DNA of 64,000 nt from Sphingobacteriales bacterium (GCA_016706405.1 JADJJT010000002.1:1178001-1242000); one strand, 5' to 3'; shown: positions 45,443 through 53,542, counted from the stretch's first letter. Made by a program: numbers and translations. The notes: generated by a model from the letters alone, not told the origin.

Positions 45443-45817
45443 ATGGTATTACTAAACAGTTCAATTAATTACGTTCCAATTTTAATACAATCAATTGTAG
45501 CATTAAGTTTTGTTGGCTTAGTGCTATTGTTAACCCACTTGTTAGGCCCAAATAGAAAGGGAAAAGCAAAATCAGAAACCTTTGAATGTGGTATTGAAGT
45601 TCAGGGAAATGCCCGGATACCCATTTCGATAAAATACTTTATGACTGCCATTTTGTTTGTACTTTTTGACGTAGAGGTTATATTTTTTTACCCCTATGCG
45701 GTAAACTTTAAAGATATGGGGGTACAAGGTTTTATAGCGGTAGCTATGTTTGTTTCGTTCTTTTTGATAGGGTTTTATTATGTATTGCGCAAAGGAGCAT
45801 TTGAATGGGACAAATAG
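45443..45817 (+). CDS. nuoA: NADH-quinone oxidoreductase subunit A
   Basis: NuoA is a small membrane subunit of complex I. The 124-residue protein has three membrane helices and the conserved loop ETFECGIEVQGNARIPISIK (ECG motif near residue 50). AILFVLFDVEVIFFYPYAV is the second-helix signature with its Asp-Glu pair. Its natural partner nuoB begins 1.78 kb downstream, after an inserted Rpn locus. A polar effect or internal promoter is therefore of interest. Confidence 0.95.
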   Translation: MVLLNSSINYVPILIQSIVALSFVGLVLLLTHLLGPNRKGKAKSETFECGIEVQGNARIPISIKYFMTAILFVLFDVEVIFFYPYAVNFKDMGVQGFIAVAMFVSFFLIGFYYVLRKGAFEWDK

Positions 45818-45847
45818 CATACTCACCTATTAATATTAATAGCGTAC

Positions 45848-46921
45848 ATGCCCGACAATAAACCACACGACGCACTATTTAAGGCTACCTTTAGCCAGCC
45901 AGAAGCCGCTATAGGCTATATTATTAAATTTTTGCCAAATATTGCACCACTTCTAAACTTTGAACGCTATGAACGCTTGGCCGACTCGTATATACAAGCC
46001 GATTTAGCCGAAGAAATGTCTGACATAACCTACCGGTTTGAATTAGTTGAAAAACAAAAAACAGGAAAAAATAAATCAAAAAAATTAAAAAAGAATCGAA
46101 CTGTAAGTATCGCCTTTTTGTTTGAACATAAAAGTTTTGCACCAAAATACCCGCATCTGCAATTGATGCGTTATTTGTTAAACAAGTGGATGGATGACTT
46201 AAAACAACTAAAACACCTCGAAGCTACTATACCAATTATAATTTATCATGGGCAAAAAACCTGGCACTATAAACCATTTCACACCTATTTTGAAGACATC
46301 CCATCTGAAATTTTAAAATATATACCAAATTTTGATTACCATTTAACAGATATTAGCCACTATACAAAAGAAGATATACTAAATTTAAAAGTACAATTTT
46401 TAACAAATACATTCATTGCCTTTAAATACTACAAAACTCCGGATAAATTATTAGCAGAAGCCCAATATTTATTTGATACTTTAACCGAATTATACGACAA
46501 CGAAATTGCAACAGCCTATTTTTCAACCCTACTGACATATATCATTAGACATCAGGTAATTTCTATAGACATCATAAAAATTATTAAAACTATGCCAACC
46601 AAAACACGCCCAATATTTAAAAACCTATACGACAAAATTGTTTTTGAAAGTGAAGAACGCGGCGAAGTACGCGGGAAAGAAATTGGTAAAGAAATCGGAA
46701 AAGAAATCGGAAAAGAAATCGGAAAAGAAATCGGAAAAGAAATCGGAAAAGAAATCGGAAAAGAAATCGGAAAAGAAGAACAATTACTGCAAGACCGTAT
46801 TTCTATTATCCGGAATGGACTGCAACAAGGATTCGACCTAACCTCGCTTAGCTTACTATTAGACCTGTCAGTAGCCGACATAAAAGAAATAATTGCCAAA
46901 AATAATTTAAATCAAGGCTAA
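45848..46921 (+). CDS. Rpn-family PD-(D/E)XK nuclease (RpnL-like toxin candidate)
   Basis: The 357-residue protein belongs to the Rpn/transposase_31-like nuclease family. The N-terminus DNKPHDALFKATFSQPEAAI is typical. The nuclease core has Asp59 (SDITYRFEL) and the ExK motif at 93-95 (AFLFEHKSFAPKYPHLQLMR), followed by IPIIIYHGQKTWHYKPF. Residues 276-314 are eight GKEI tetrapeptides and a GKEE, then a helical tail (LSLLLDLSVADIKEIIAKNN). Rpn proteins promote recombination in vitro, and in E. coli were shown to be antiphage toxins blocked by a separately translated C-terminal product. The ATG at codon 249 here could play that role. The gene sits between nuoA (30-base gap) and nuoB. Confidence 0.88.
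   Translation: MPDNKPHDALFKATFSQPEAAIGYIIKFLPNIAPLLNFERYERLADSYIQADLAEEMSDITYRFELVEKQKTGKNKSKKLKKNRTVSIAFLFEHKSFAPKYPHLQLMRYLLNKWMDDLKQLKHLEATIPIIIYHGQKTWHYKPFHTYFEDIPSEILKYIPNFDYHLTDISHYTKEDILNLKVQFLTNTFIAFKYYKTPDKLLAEAQYLFDTLTELYDNEIATAYFSTLLTYIIRHQVISIDIIKIIKTMPTKTRPIFKNLYDKIVFESEERGEVRGKEIGKEIGKEIGKEIGKEIGKEIGKEIGKEIGKEEQLLQDRISIIRNGLQQGFDLTSLSLLLDLSVADIKEIIAKNNLNQG
46592..46921 (+). CDS. Candidate internal start: RpnS-like C-terminal product of the rpn gene
   Basis: An in-frame ATG at 46592 would give a 109-residue product: MPTKTRPIFKNLYDKIVFES, the eight GKEI repeats and the helical tail. Two free-standing downstream genes start with exactly this sequence, which argues that this ATG is used. 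In E. coli Rpn loci such internal products (RpnS) inhibit the full-length toxin. Upstream of the ATG is AT-rich (ATTATTAAAACT) without a Shine-Dalgarno, which is normal in Bacteroidota. Confidence 0.5.
   Translation: MPTKTRPIFKNLYDKIVFESEERGEVRGKEIGKEIGKEIGKEIGKEIGKEIGKEIGKEIGKEEQLLQDRISIIRNGLQQGFDLTSLSLLLDLSVADIKEIIAKNNLNQG
46675..46788 (+). repeat. 12-bp tandem repeat (GGNAAAGAAATC), 8 GKEI units in rpn
   Basis: Eight copies of a 12-base unit encode GKEI, followed by GKEE. Most units are identical (GGAAAAGAAATC), with GGTAAA variants at the 5' end. The unit is a multiple of three, so slippage changes protein length without frameshift. Confidence 0.9.
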
Positions 46922-46929
46922 CCAAAACT

Positions 46930-47247
46930 ATGCCAACCAAAACACGCCCAATATTTAAAAACCTATACGACAAAATTGTTTTTGAAAGTGAAGAACGCGG
47001 CGAAGTACGCGGTAAAGAAATTGGTAAAGAAATCGGTAAAGAAATCGGTAAAGAAATCGGAAAAGAAATCGGAAAAGAAATCGGAAAAGAAATTGGAAAA
47101 GAAGAACAATTACTACAAGACCGTATTTCTATTATCCGGAATGGACTGCAACAAGGATTCGACCTAACCTTGCTTAGCTTACTATTAGACCTGTCAGTAG
47201 CCGACATAAAAGAAATAATTGCCAAAAATAATTTAAATCAAGGCTAA
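46930..47247 (+). CDS. Stand-alone RpnS-like gene, copy 2 (7 GKEI repeats)
   Basis: The 105-residue protein is nearly identical to residues 249-357 of the long Rpn. It starts with MPTKTRPIFKNLYDKIVFES, has seven GKEI units plus GKEE instead of eight, and ends with the same IIAKNNLNQG. The only other change noted is TSLS to TLLS. It begins eight bases after the long gene's stop (spacer CCAAAACT), so translational coupling is likely. It lacks the nuclease core. It could act as an antitoxin or oligomer modulator; alternatively it is a dead tandem duplication. Confidence 0.7.
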   Translation: MPTKTRPIFKNLYDKIVFESEERGEVRGKEIGKEIGKEIGKEIGKEIGKEIGKEIGKEEQLLQDRISIIRNGLQQGFDLTLLSLLLDLSVADIKEIIAKNNLNQG

Positions 47248-47255
47248 CCAAAACT

Positions 47256-47507
47256 ATGCCAACTAAAACACGCCCAATATTTAAAAACCTATACGACAAA
47301 ATTGTTTTTGAAAGTGAAGAACGCGGCGAAGTACGCGGTAAAGAAATTGGTAAAGAAATCGGTAAAGAAATCGGTAAAGAAGAACAATTACTGCAAGACC
47401 GTATTTCTATTATCCGGAATGGACTGCAACAAGGATTCGACCTAACCTCGCTTAGCTTACTATTAGACCTGCCAGTAGCCGACATAAAAGAAATGTGCCA
47501 AAAATAA
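47256..47507 (+). CDS. Stand-alone RpnS-like gene, copy 3 (3 GKEI repeats, altered C-terminus)
   Basis: The 83-residue protein repeats the same start (MPTKTRPIFKNLYDKIVFES) but has only three GKEI units plus GKEE. Its end is changed: a two-base loss turns KEIIAKNNLNQG into KEMCQK and stop, and LSVAD has become LPVAD. It starts eight bases after the stop of copy 2 with the same spacer. nuoB follows 93 bases later. The short repeat and altered tail may change partner specificity, or mark decay. Confidence 0.65.
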   Translation: MPTKTRPIFKNLYDKIVFESEERGEVRGKEIGKEIGKEIGKEEQLLQDRISIIRNGLQQGFDLTSLSLLLDLPVADIKEMCQK

Positions 47508-47600
47508 TATTGACAAAACATAAAAACAAACACACAAAACGCAACTACCACCTCTTCTCCTCTCTTTTGATTAAATTAACACCCAATATACCTAAATAAA

Positions 47601-48137
47601 ATGCCTACTTTAGTTGATAAACCCGAAGGCTACGAAGGACAAGGCTTTTTTGCCACCACGCTCGATAAAGCTATTGGCCTTGCCCGCGCTAACTCAATTT
47701 GGCCACTTCCCTTTGCCACCTCGTGCTGCGGTATTGAATTTATGGCAACCATGGGCACTAACTACGATTTAGCCCGATTTGGCGCCGAACGCCTAAGCTT
47801 CTCGCCCCGACAAGCCGACCTGCTCATGGTAATGGGCACCATAGCCAAAAAAATGGGGCCAATATTAAAACAAGTTTACGAACAAATGGCCGAACCCCGC
47901 TGGGTAATAGCCGTAGGTGCTTGCGCAAGCAGCGGCGGAATTTTTGACACCTACAGCGTACTGCAAGGTATTGATAAAGTTATTCCCGTTGACGTTTACG
48001 TACCTGGCTGCCCGCCCCGACCCGAACAAATTATTGACGGCTTTATGCGCATTCAAGAATTAGTAAAAAACGAATCGTTGCGCCGCCGACACTCGCCTGA
48101 ATACGAGCATTTACTCAAATATTACGAAATACATTAA
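47601..48137 (+). CDS. nuoB: NADH-quinone oxidoreductase subunit B
   Basis: NuoB carries the N2 [4Fe-4S] cluster that passes electrons to quinone. The tandem cysteine motif ATSCCGIEFMAT is at residues 42-43, with further ligands in AVGACASSGGIF (about 107) and VPGCPPRPEQII (about 137). The 178-residue length is typical. It starts the nuoBCD part of the cluster; the Rpn locus separates it from nuoA. Confidence 0.96.
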   Translation: MPTLVDKPEGYEGQGFFATTLDKAIGLARANSIWPLPFATSCCGIEFMATMGTNYDLARFGAERLSFSPRQADLLMVMGTIAKKMGPILKQVYEQMAEPRWVIAVGACASSGGIFDTYSVLQGIDKVIPVDVYVPGCPPRPEQIIDGFMRIQELVKNESLRRRHSPEYEHLLKYYEIH

Positions 48138-48190
48138 CAATATCCATAGCAGTTTCCAAACATCAAATCCTAATTTATACCAAGCAAAAC

Positions 48191-48739
48191 ATGCCCCTCG
48201 ATAACCAACACGTCCTTGACCGTATCAGGCAACAACACCCCAACGCCGTACATGAGTTTGACGACCCTTATGGCTTGCTAACCCTCGAAATAGCACACCC
48301 AAACATAATGGCCGTACTGCAATTTTTGAGAGATGATGCCGAATTTCAAATGATTTATTTGACCGATTTATGCGGCCTGCATTACCCCAATAATTCCGGA
48401 AAAGAACTCGGCGTAGTTTATCATTTGCACAGCTTAACTCATAATTTCCGCCTCCGGTTAAAAACTTTCTTTCCGGTAAAAAACCCGCATACCCCCACCG
48501 CAACCAAACTTTGGCCAGCAGCAAACTGGATGGAACGCGAAACCTACGACTTCTTTGGTATCCATTTTGACGGGCACCCCGATTTGCGCCGAATACTAAA
48601 CGTTGATGAAATGGACTATTTCCCCCTCCGGAAGGAATACCCCCTTGAAGACGGCACCCGAACCGATAAAGACGACCGCTTTTTTGGCCGCGACGGACAT
48701 GTAGGAATAGAATTTGACGACATAAAATCGCTCACCTAA
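48191..48739 (+). CDS. nuoC: NADH-quinone oxidoreductase subunit C
   Basis: NuoC is a peripheral-arm subunit of complex I. The 182-residue protein has the family signature ERETYDFFGIHFDGHPDLRR followed by DYFPLRKEYPLED. It lies between nuoB (53-base gap) and nuoD, and is not fused to nuoD as in enterobacteria. Confidence 0.94.
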   Translation: MPLDNQHVLDRIRQQHPNAVHEFDDPYGLLTLEIAHPNIMAVLQFLRDDAEFQMIYLTDLCGLHYPNNSGKELGVVYHLHSLTHNFRLRLKTFFPVKNPHTPTATKLWPAANWMERETYDFFGIHFDGHPDLRRILNVDEMDYFPLRKEYPLEDGTRTDKDDRFFGRDGHVGIEFDDIKSLT

Positions 48740-48889
48740 TTCTCAATTCCTTTTTCCGGAAAAAAATCCTAAGTTTTGCCTTTTTTTATCCGGATAAATT
48801 TACAACACCTAACTAAATTTTATCTTCTTAGCATCTAACAAAAGTAAAGAAACCCGGCAACCGCAATCTTATTTTTTATTGTTCGCATC

Positions 48890-50107
48890 ATGAATTTACG
48901 CAACCCCAACCCCGCCACCCGATTAGACGAAACTATTGACGGCCAAATTGTAACTCTTAATTTAGGCCCAACGCACCCTGCCACACATGGCGTTTTTCAA
49001 AATATACTAAAAATGGACGGCGAACGCATTTTAAGTGCCCAACCAACCATTGGCTACATTCATCGCGCGTTCGAAAAAATAGCCGAACACCGCCCCTATA
49101 ACCAAATTACCCCCCTTACCGACAGGCTCAATTACTGCTCGTCGCCCATAAACAATATGGGCTGGCACATGACAGTCGAAAAACTGCTGGGCGTGCAACT
49201 GCCAAAACGCGTCGAATATATGCGTATTATTATAATGGAACTTTCGCGAATTGCCGACCACCTTGTTTGCAACAGCGTAATTGGTGTTGATACGGGCGCA
49301 CTTACCGGATTTACTTATATGTTTCAAGAGCGCGAAAAAATTTATGAACTGTTTGAGGAAGTTTGCGGCGCAAGGCTAACTACTAATATTGGCCGGATTG
49401 GTGGCTTTGAGCGCGATTTTAGTCCAAAATTTATGGAAAAACTGCGCCATTTTTTAAACGACTTTCCTAAACGTTTTGAGGAGTTCGCAAACTTGTTAGA
49501 ACGCAACCGCATTTTTATAGACCGCACCGTAAATACTGGCCCAATTAGTGCCGAACGCGCCTTAGCGTATAGTTTTGCCGGCCCCAACCTGCGCGCAGCA
49601 GGCGTTGATTACGACGTTAGGGTAATGAACCCCTACAGCAGCTACCAAGACTTTGATTTTATAATTCCAATAGGTACCAACGGCGATACTTACGACCGGT
49701 TTATGGTGCGACAAGAAGAAATTAGGCAAAGTCTTAAGCTAATTAAAAATGCCTTCGAAAATTTACCATCCGGAAAACACCACGCAGACGTGCCCGAATT
49801 TTACCTCCCGCCAAAAGATGAAGTATATACCAGAAGTATGGAAGCCCTCATTTATCATTTTAAAATAGTAATGGGCGAAACCAAAATTCCCGAAGGCGAG
49901 GTTTACCACAGCGTTGAAGGTGGTAATGGCGAGCTGGGCTTCTACCTTATTTCAGATGGTGGCCGTTCGCCCTACCGCCTGCACTTTAGACGACCCTGTT
50001 TTATTTATTACCAAGCATACCCCGAAATGGTACAAGGTGGTATGCTTAGCGACGCTATTTTAACCATGAGTAGCATGAACGTAATTGCCGGCGAACTTGA
50101 CGCCTAA
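48890..50107 (+). CDS. nuoD: NADH-quinone oxidoreductase subunit D
   Basis: NuoD (49-kDa subunit) forms the quinone-binding pocket with NuoB. The 405-residue protein shows LNLGPTHPATHGVFQNIL, IGYIHRAFEKIAEHRPYNQ and the C-terminal SMNVIAGELDA, which ends close to the usual D-R terminus. No nuoE-nuoN genes follow in the window; the sequence instead changes to mobile-element and restriction-gene debris. Confidence 0.96.
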   Translation: MNLRNPNPATRLDETIDGQIVTLNLGPTHPATHGVFQNILKMDGERILSAQPTIGYIHRAFEKIAEHRPYNQITPLTDRLNYCSSPINNMGWHMTVEKLLGVQLPKRVEYMRIIIMELSRIADHLVCNSVIGVDTGALTGFTYMFQEREKIYELFEEVCGARLTTNIGRIGGFERDFSPKFMEKLRHFLNDFPKRFEEFANLLERNRIFIDRTVNTGPISAERALAYSFAGPNLRAAGVDYDVRVMNPYSSYQDFDFIIPIGTNGDTYDRFMVRQEEIRQSLKLIKNAFENLPSGKHHADVPEFYLPPKDEVYTRSMEALIYHFKIVMGETKIPEGEVYHSVEGGNGELGFYLISDGGRSPYRLHFRRPCFIYYQAYPEMVQGGMLSDAILTMSSMNVIAGELDA

Positions 50108-50139
50108 GTCAAACCATGTTTGTTTATTGCGTATAGGAT

Positions 50140-50304
50140 ATAAATTAGGTTGTGGTTTAAAATGTATGATAAAGCTAATTTAGGGACAATCTTACACTTT
50201 TCTGCTTCTTTTACCAAGGTATTTAATACCGTTTTTCGACTTACTCCCAATACCAATTCTATATCTCGTATCCCAGAATTTCGCAGTATAAGGCTTATCC
50301 CAAA
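50140..50304 (-). pseudogene. IS1-like transposase (InsA-type) HTH fragment
   Basis: On the minus strand the sequence reads GISLILRNSGIRDIELVLGV, then SRKTVLNTLVKEAEKCKIVP. This is the helix-turn-helix part of an InsA/IS1-type transposase (G-I-R-D-I-x-x-V-L-x-V-S-R-K-T-V). It directly follows, and has replaced, the continuation of the restriction-gene fragment. Only about 55 codons remain. Confidence 0.5.
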
Positions 50305-50706
50305 TTACGCGATAGGATTTTTGTGGGTAATTCTTTCCCGTAAATAGTAAAGCACCAATTCCTGAAACGCTTTTACGTTTAGTTTTTTGGTGGTAATCAT
50401 TTCGGTTTTGTTGGTTGGCTTTTTAGCTTCAATAATTACCCCAACGGTTGAGTTGGCATTTTGCCCGTTATGAATTACAAGGTCGTTGCGGCCTTTGGTA
50501 TTTATAAAATGGTTTTGCTTGTAATAAGTGTCTTTAAGGAAGTCAGAAACTAAGTTTTTATGAAACTTTTCGCTTTCGGTGTCATTTATTCTGTCAAGTA
50601 AGGTAATAAGGTTAGCCTTGAAACCTTCAATTTCAACTCTGTTGAGTCTTACTTTTAAAAAGGCTTTGTTTAATGCCTTTCGTGGTTTCAATTCTTTTAA
50701 AATCAT
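50305..50706 (-). pseudogene. N-terminal fragment of an Eco57I-like/type IIG restriction-modification protein
   Basis: The 133-residue frame starts MILKELKPRKALNKAFLKVR and reads EIEGFKANLITLLDRINDTE, FHKNLVSDFLKDTYY, NDLVIHNGQNANSTVGVIIE AKKP and LNVKAFQELVLYYLRERIT. This is the nuclease N-terminus of large single-chain restriction/methylase enzymes (PD-(D/E)xK-like ND...IEAK). Such proteins are usually about 1000 residues. Here it is cut after THKN and followed by an IS1-like fragment. It is non-functional as a methylase; the nuclease piece alone is unlikely to act. Confidence 0.65.
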
Positions 50707-50719
50707 CTGCTTGTTTGGT

Positions 50720-51784
50720 TTATACTACCGTCCACGAATCAGTACCGACCAATAAGGCATTTAGGTTGCCTTTGCCCTTAGAAGCTGTTGTTTGGGTTAT
50801 TTGTTCGGTTAGCTGGGCATCGTAGGCAGGGCGCTGGTGTGTATATATTACGCCAAATGGGCGCGGTAAAAAGCCGGGCGAGGCTTGGTCGCTGTTTAAG
50901 TCTGCTCCGGAAATGTTGGGCTGATTGGGGTCGTCAAAAAACCGCACTAATATTTGGGCTTTAAACAAGTCGGTTTCCTCGTGTACCCATAAATCGTTTA
51001 CCGAATATGTCGAGCCTTCCGTTAAAGATACTACCTGTGGTTTATAACCATCTAACCGGATACCCCATTCGTTGTTATTGCCAAAGGTTAAAGGTTCGCC
51101 TTGTTGTAAAAACAGGCCATTGGCTTTTTTAGTAGTCGATTCGGTAAACACTTCAAAAGCACCATCGTTAAAAATATTGCAGTTTTGGTATATTTCAACA
51201 AACGAAGTGCCCTGGTGTTGGTTGGCACGTGTTAAAACAGCTTGCAGGTGTTTGGGGTCGCGGTCTAACGAGCGGGCAATAAAACTTCCATCGGCGCCCA
51301 TCGCCAACGCTAAGGGGTTCAAAGGGTGGTCTATTGAGCCAAACGGCGTTGAGGATGTAATTTTTTGTGGTTCGCTGGTTGGCGAGTACTGCCCTTTTGT
51401 TAGGCCATAAATTTGGTTATTAAACAGCAAAACGTTAAGGTTTACATTGCGGCGCAATAAGTGCATGGTGTGGTTGCCACCAATTGATAAACTATCGCCA
51501 TCGCCGGTAATAACCCATATACTTAAATTTGGATTGGCTAAGCGCAGTCCGGTAGCCACGGCAGTTGCCCGCCCATGAATAGAGTGTATGCCGTATGAAT
51601 TTACATAATACGGAAACCGAGATGAGCAACCAATACCTGACACCATTACAACTTCATGTGGCTTAAATCCGGATTGGGCAAGCACGGTTTGCACTTGCTT
51701 CAAAATGGCATAATCGCCACACCCCGGACACCAACGAACATCTTGGTCGCTTGCAAAATCTTTAGCTGCTAATACAGTGCTCAT
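50720..51784 (-). CDS. korB: 2-oxoacid:ferredoxin oxidoreductase, beta subunit
   Basis: The beta subunit binds thiamine diphosphate and couples 2-oxoglutarate (or other 2-oxoacid) decarboxylation to ferredoxin reduction. The 354-residue protein has the cluster motif RWCPGCGDYAILK (residues 17-29), a further cysteine in SGIGCSSRFPYY, and the ThDP motif GDGDSLSIGGNH with LFNNQIYGLTKGQYSPTS. No alpha subunit (korA) is adjacent: upstream is paaN. The pairing gene must be elsewhere, or the neighbour order was rearranged. Confidence 0.9.
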   Translation of the reverse strand: MSTVLAAKDFASDQDVRWCPGCGDYAILKQVQTVLAQSGFKPHEVVMVSGIGCSSRFPYYVNSYGIHSIHGRATAVATGLRLANPNLSIWVITGDGDSLSIGGNHTMHLLRRNVNLNVLLFNNQIYGLTKGQYSPTSEPQKITSSTPFGSIDHPLNPLALAMGADGSFIARSLDRDPKHLQAVLTRANQHQGTSFVEIYQNCNIFNDGAFEVFTESTTKKANGLFLQQGEPLTFGNNNEWGIRLDGYKPQVVSLTEGSTYSVNDLWVHEETDLFKAQILVRFFDDPNQPNISGADLNSDQASPGFLPRPFGVIYTHQRPAYDAQLTEQITQTTASKGKGNLNALLVGTDSWTVV

Positions 51785-51883
51785 TTCTATTTATTTATTG
51801 TTTAGTTAGTTAATTAATTAATAATTTATTATATTTTTGCATTTCAAAAGAATATGCTGTTTTTTCTACGATTTGATTTTGTT

Positions 51884-53542
51884 TTATTTTGGGCTTCTGT
51901 TGCCTACCCATACAAAACGGCGGGTAATAAAATTGCCATCGGTAAACGAGGCATTGCCTGCTGGGTTGCCGCCCGTAACATGAAAGTCGGAGAAAGCGGC
52001 GTGTTGATTTACAAAGGCAGCACCTACTAAATTTAACGATACAGGGGCAAACACGCGGTTTAACGTGTCTGTAATTTGTTGGGATTTTTCGGCGTTAGTG
52101 CAATACACCGAGTAAGTGATGGCACCATATTGTTTAACCATATCGGCAGCAATGGCCACCGACTCGGCGGTTGAGCTTGTGCGAACCACAATAACAATAG
52201 GGCCAAATAACTCTTGCTGGTATATTTCGGTAGCCTCGGCAGATACTTCTAATAATGTAGGAGCACAAATGCGTGCATTTGTAAATTCGGGGTTAGTAAC
52301 CGCCGGAGGTGCCAAGGCAACGGTTGCCCCTAAATTGCCTGCTTGTTGCGCTCGCTGCAAGGTGTTTTGGTTTTGGATAGCCCCTAAAGTGCCGGGTCCG
52401 GCTTTGGGGTTTAGCACTAAACTTGCTATTTCGTTTTTAAGCAAATCAACCGCTTGGGCGTAACTTACCACCTCGCCATCGGCTATGGCAATACCATTGG
52501 CGGGAATAAATATATTTTGAGGTGCTGTACACATTTGCCCCGAATACAAACTAACCGAAAAAGCAATATTGCGCATTACTTCGCGCAAATCATGTGCCGA
52601 GTCAATAATAACCGCATTTATTCCGGATTTTTCAGTAAAAATGGTTTTGTTCGGAATGGCTTCTAAAAAACGGCCATAAGCACTTCCTCCGGTATAGTCA
52701 ATCAAATTAATATCCGGATGTTGTGCCAATTCAGTGGTTATTGGGTGTTTGCTTTCATCGCTGGCTAATTGCACAATATTTGCATCGAAATTGGCATTTT
52801 GTAAAGTTTTTTGTAATTCGGCTACCACAATTGCGATGGGCATAATTGCCCCCGGATGTGGTTTTACAATGACAGTGTTTCCGGTAATTAAATTGGCATA
52901 TAGGCCGGGCAAGGTGTTCCATGTCGGAAAAGTTGAGCAGCCTATTACTAAGCCAATGCCTTTGGATATGGCTTTAAATGATTTGTTCAGCACCAAGTTA
53001 AATTTGCCCATGGGTTTGTCCCAAACAATATTTTCGGGAAAACGAGTAAGCTCGGCATAGCCCATGGCAATAGTTTCTAAAGCGCGGTCTAAAGCATGTG
53101 GCCCCGATGCCTGAAACGACATCATAAAAGATTGGCCAGTGGTGTGTTGGGTGGCGTGCGCCAACTCAAAAAAACGGTTTTTAATTTGTTCTAAACTTTC
53201 AATTAACAGGCCTGCACGGGTTTGCACATCGGTGTTTTGCCATTGTTCGGCGGCTTTTTTTGCATTTTCGACTAATACGGCGGGCGGTGCAGTAGGGTAG
53301 GTGATACCTAAGGCTTGGCCGGTATAAGGCGATACTTCTTCGCCAATTACGCCGTTACTGCCTGTTTGAAGCAGCCCTTCGAAGGGTTTGTTCAGGGCGT
53401 TTTGGTAGGCTGTTTGGCCTACACCTGGGGCGTCAGGGCCATAAGCGCCCGGATGTTCGGGGTATTGTGCAAAAAAGGTGCGCGCAAAAACAGCTTTTAC
53501 CGCATTTTCTAAAATAGATTGGTGTTTTTCAAATAAGGTCAT
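51884..53542 (-). CDS. paaN: PaaN-like aldehyde dehydrogenase (phenylacetate degradation)
   Basis: The 552-residue protein matches the PaaN family by its N-terminal part (LFEKHQSILENAVKAVFAR, FAQYPEHPGAYGPDAP) and its length. The aldehyde dehydrogenase core has GIGLVIGCSTFPTWNTLPGL, VIVKPHPGA, the catalytic cysteine in SLYSGQMCTAPQNIF (about 336) and FGPIVIVV. In aerobic phenylacetate catabolism PaaN-type enzymes oxidise a ring-cleavage aldehyde. No other paa genes are in the window, so the pathway assignment is family-based only. Confidence 0.85.
   Translation of the reverse strand: MTLFEKHQSILENAVKAVFARTFFAQYPEHPGAYGPDAPGVGQTAYQNALNKPFEGLLQTGSNGVIGEEVSPYTGQALGITYPTAPPAVLVENAKKAAEQWQNTDVQTRAGLLIESLEQIKNRFFELAHATQHTTGQSFMMSFQASGPHALDRALETIAMGYAELTRFPENIVWDKPMGKFNLVLNKSFKAISKGIGLVIGCSTFPTWNTLPGLYANLITGNTVIVKPHPGAIMPIAIVVAELQKTLQNANFDANIVQLASDESKHPITTELAQHPDINLIDYTGGSAYGRFLEAIPNKTIFTEKSGINAVIIDSAHDLREVMRNIAFSVSLYSGQMCTAPQNIFIPANGIAIADGEVVSYAQAVDLLKNEIASLVLNPKAGPGTLGAIQNQNTLQRAQQAGNLGATVALAPPAVTNPEFTNARICAPTLLEVSAEATEIYQQELFGPIVIVVRTSSTAESVAIAADMVKQYGAITYSVYCTNAEKSQQITDTLNRVFAPVSLNLVGAAFVNQHAAFSDFHVTGGNPAGNASFTDGNFITRRFVWVGNRSPK

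Noticed and set aside
46638..47167. Plus-strand frames rich in KKSEKKSEKK
   Set aside because: They are out-of-frame translations of the GKEI repeats; the GKEI frame is the one continuous with the nuclease and repeated in each copy.
46675..47393. Repeat arrays considered as CRISPR
   Set aside because: Units are 12 bases, contiguous and in frame, without spacers; no cas genes are near.
46552..47551. Minus-strand frames rich in PISFPISFPIS over the Rpn locus
   Set aside because: These are antisense shadows of the 12-bp repeat; they have no family similarity and run through nuclease coding sequence.
50150..50347. Plus-strand 65-codon frame after nuoD
   Set aside because: It is antisense to an IS1-like HTH fragment and has no similarity to nuoE.
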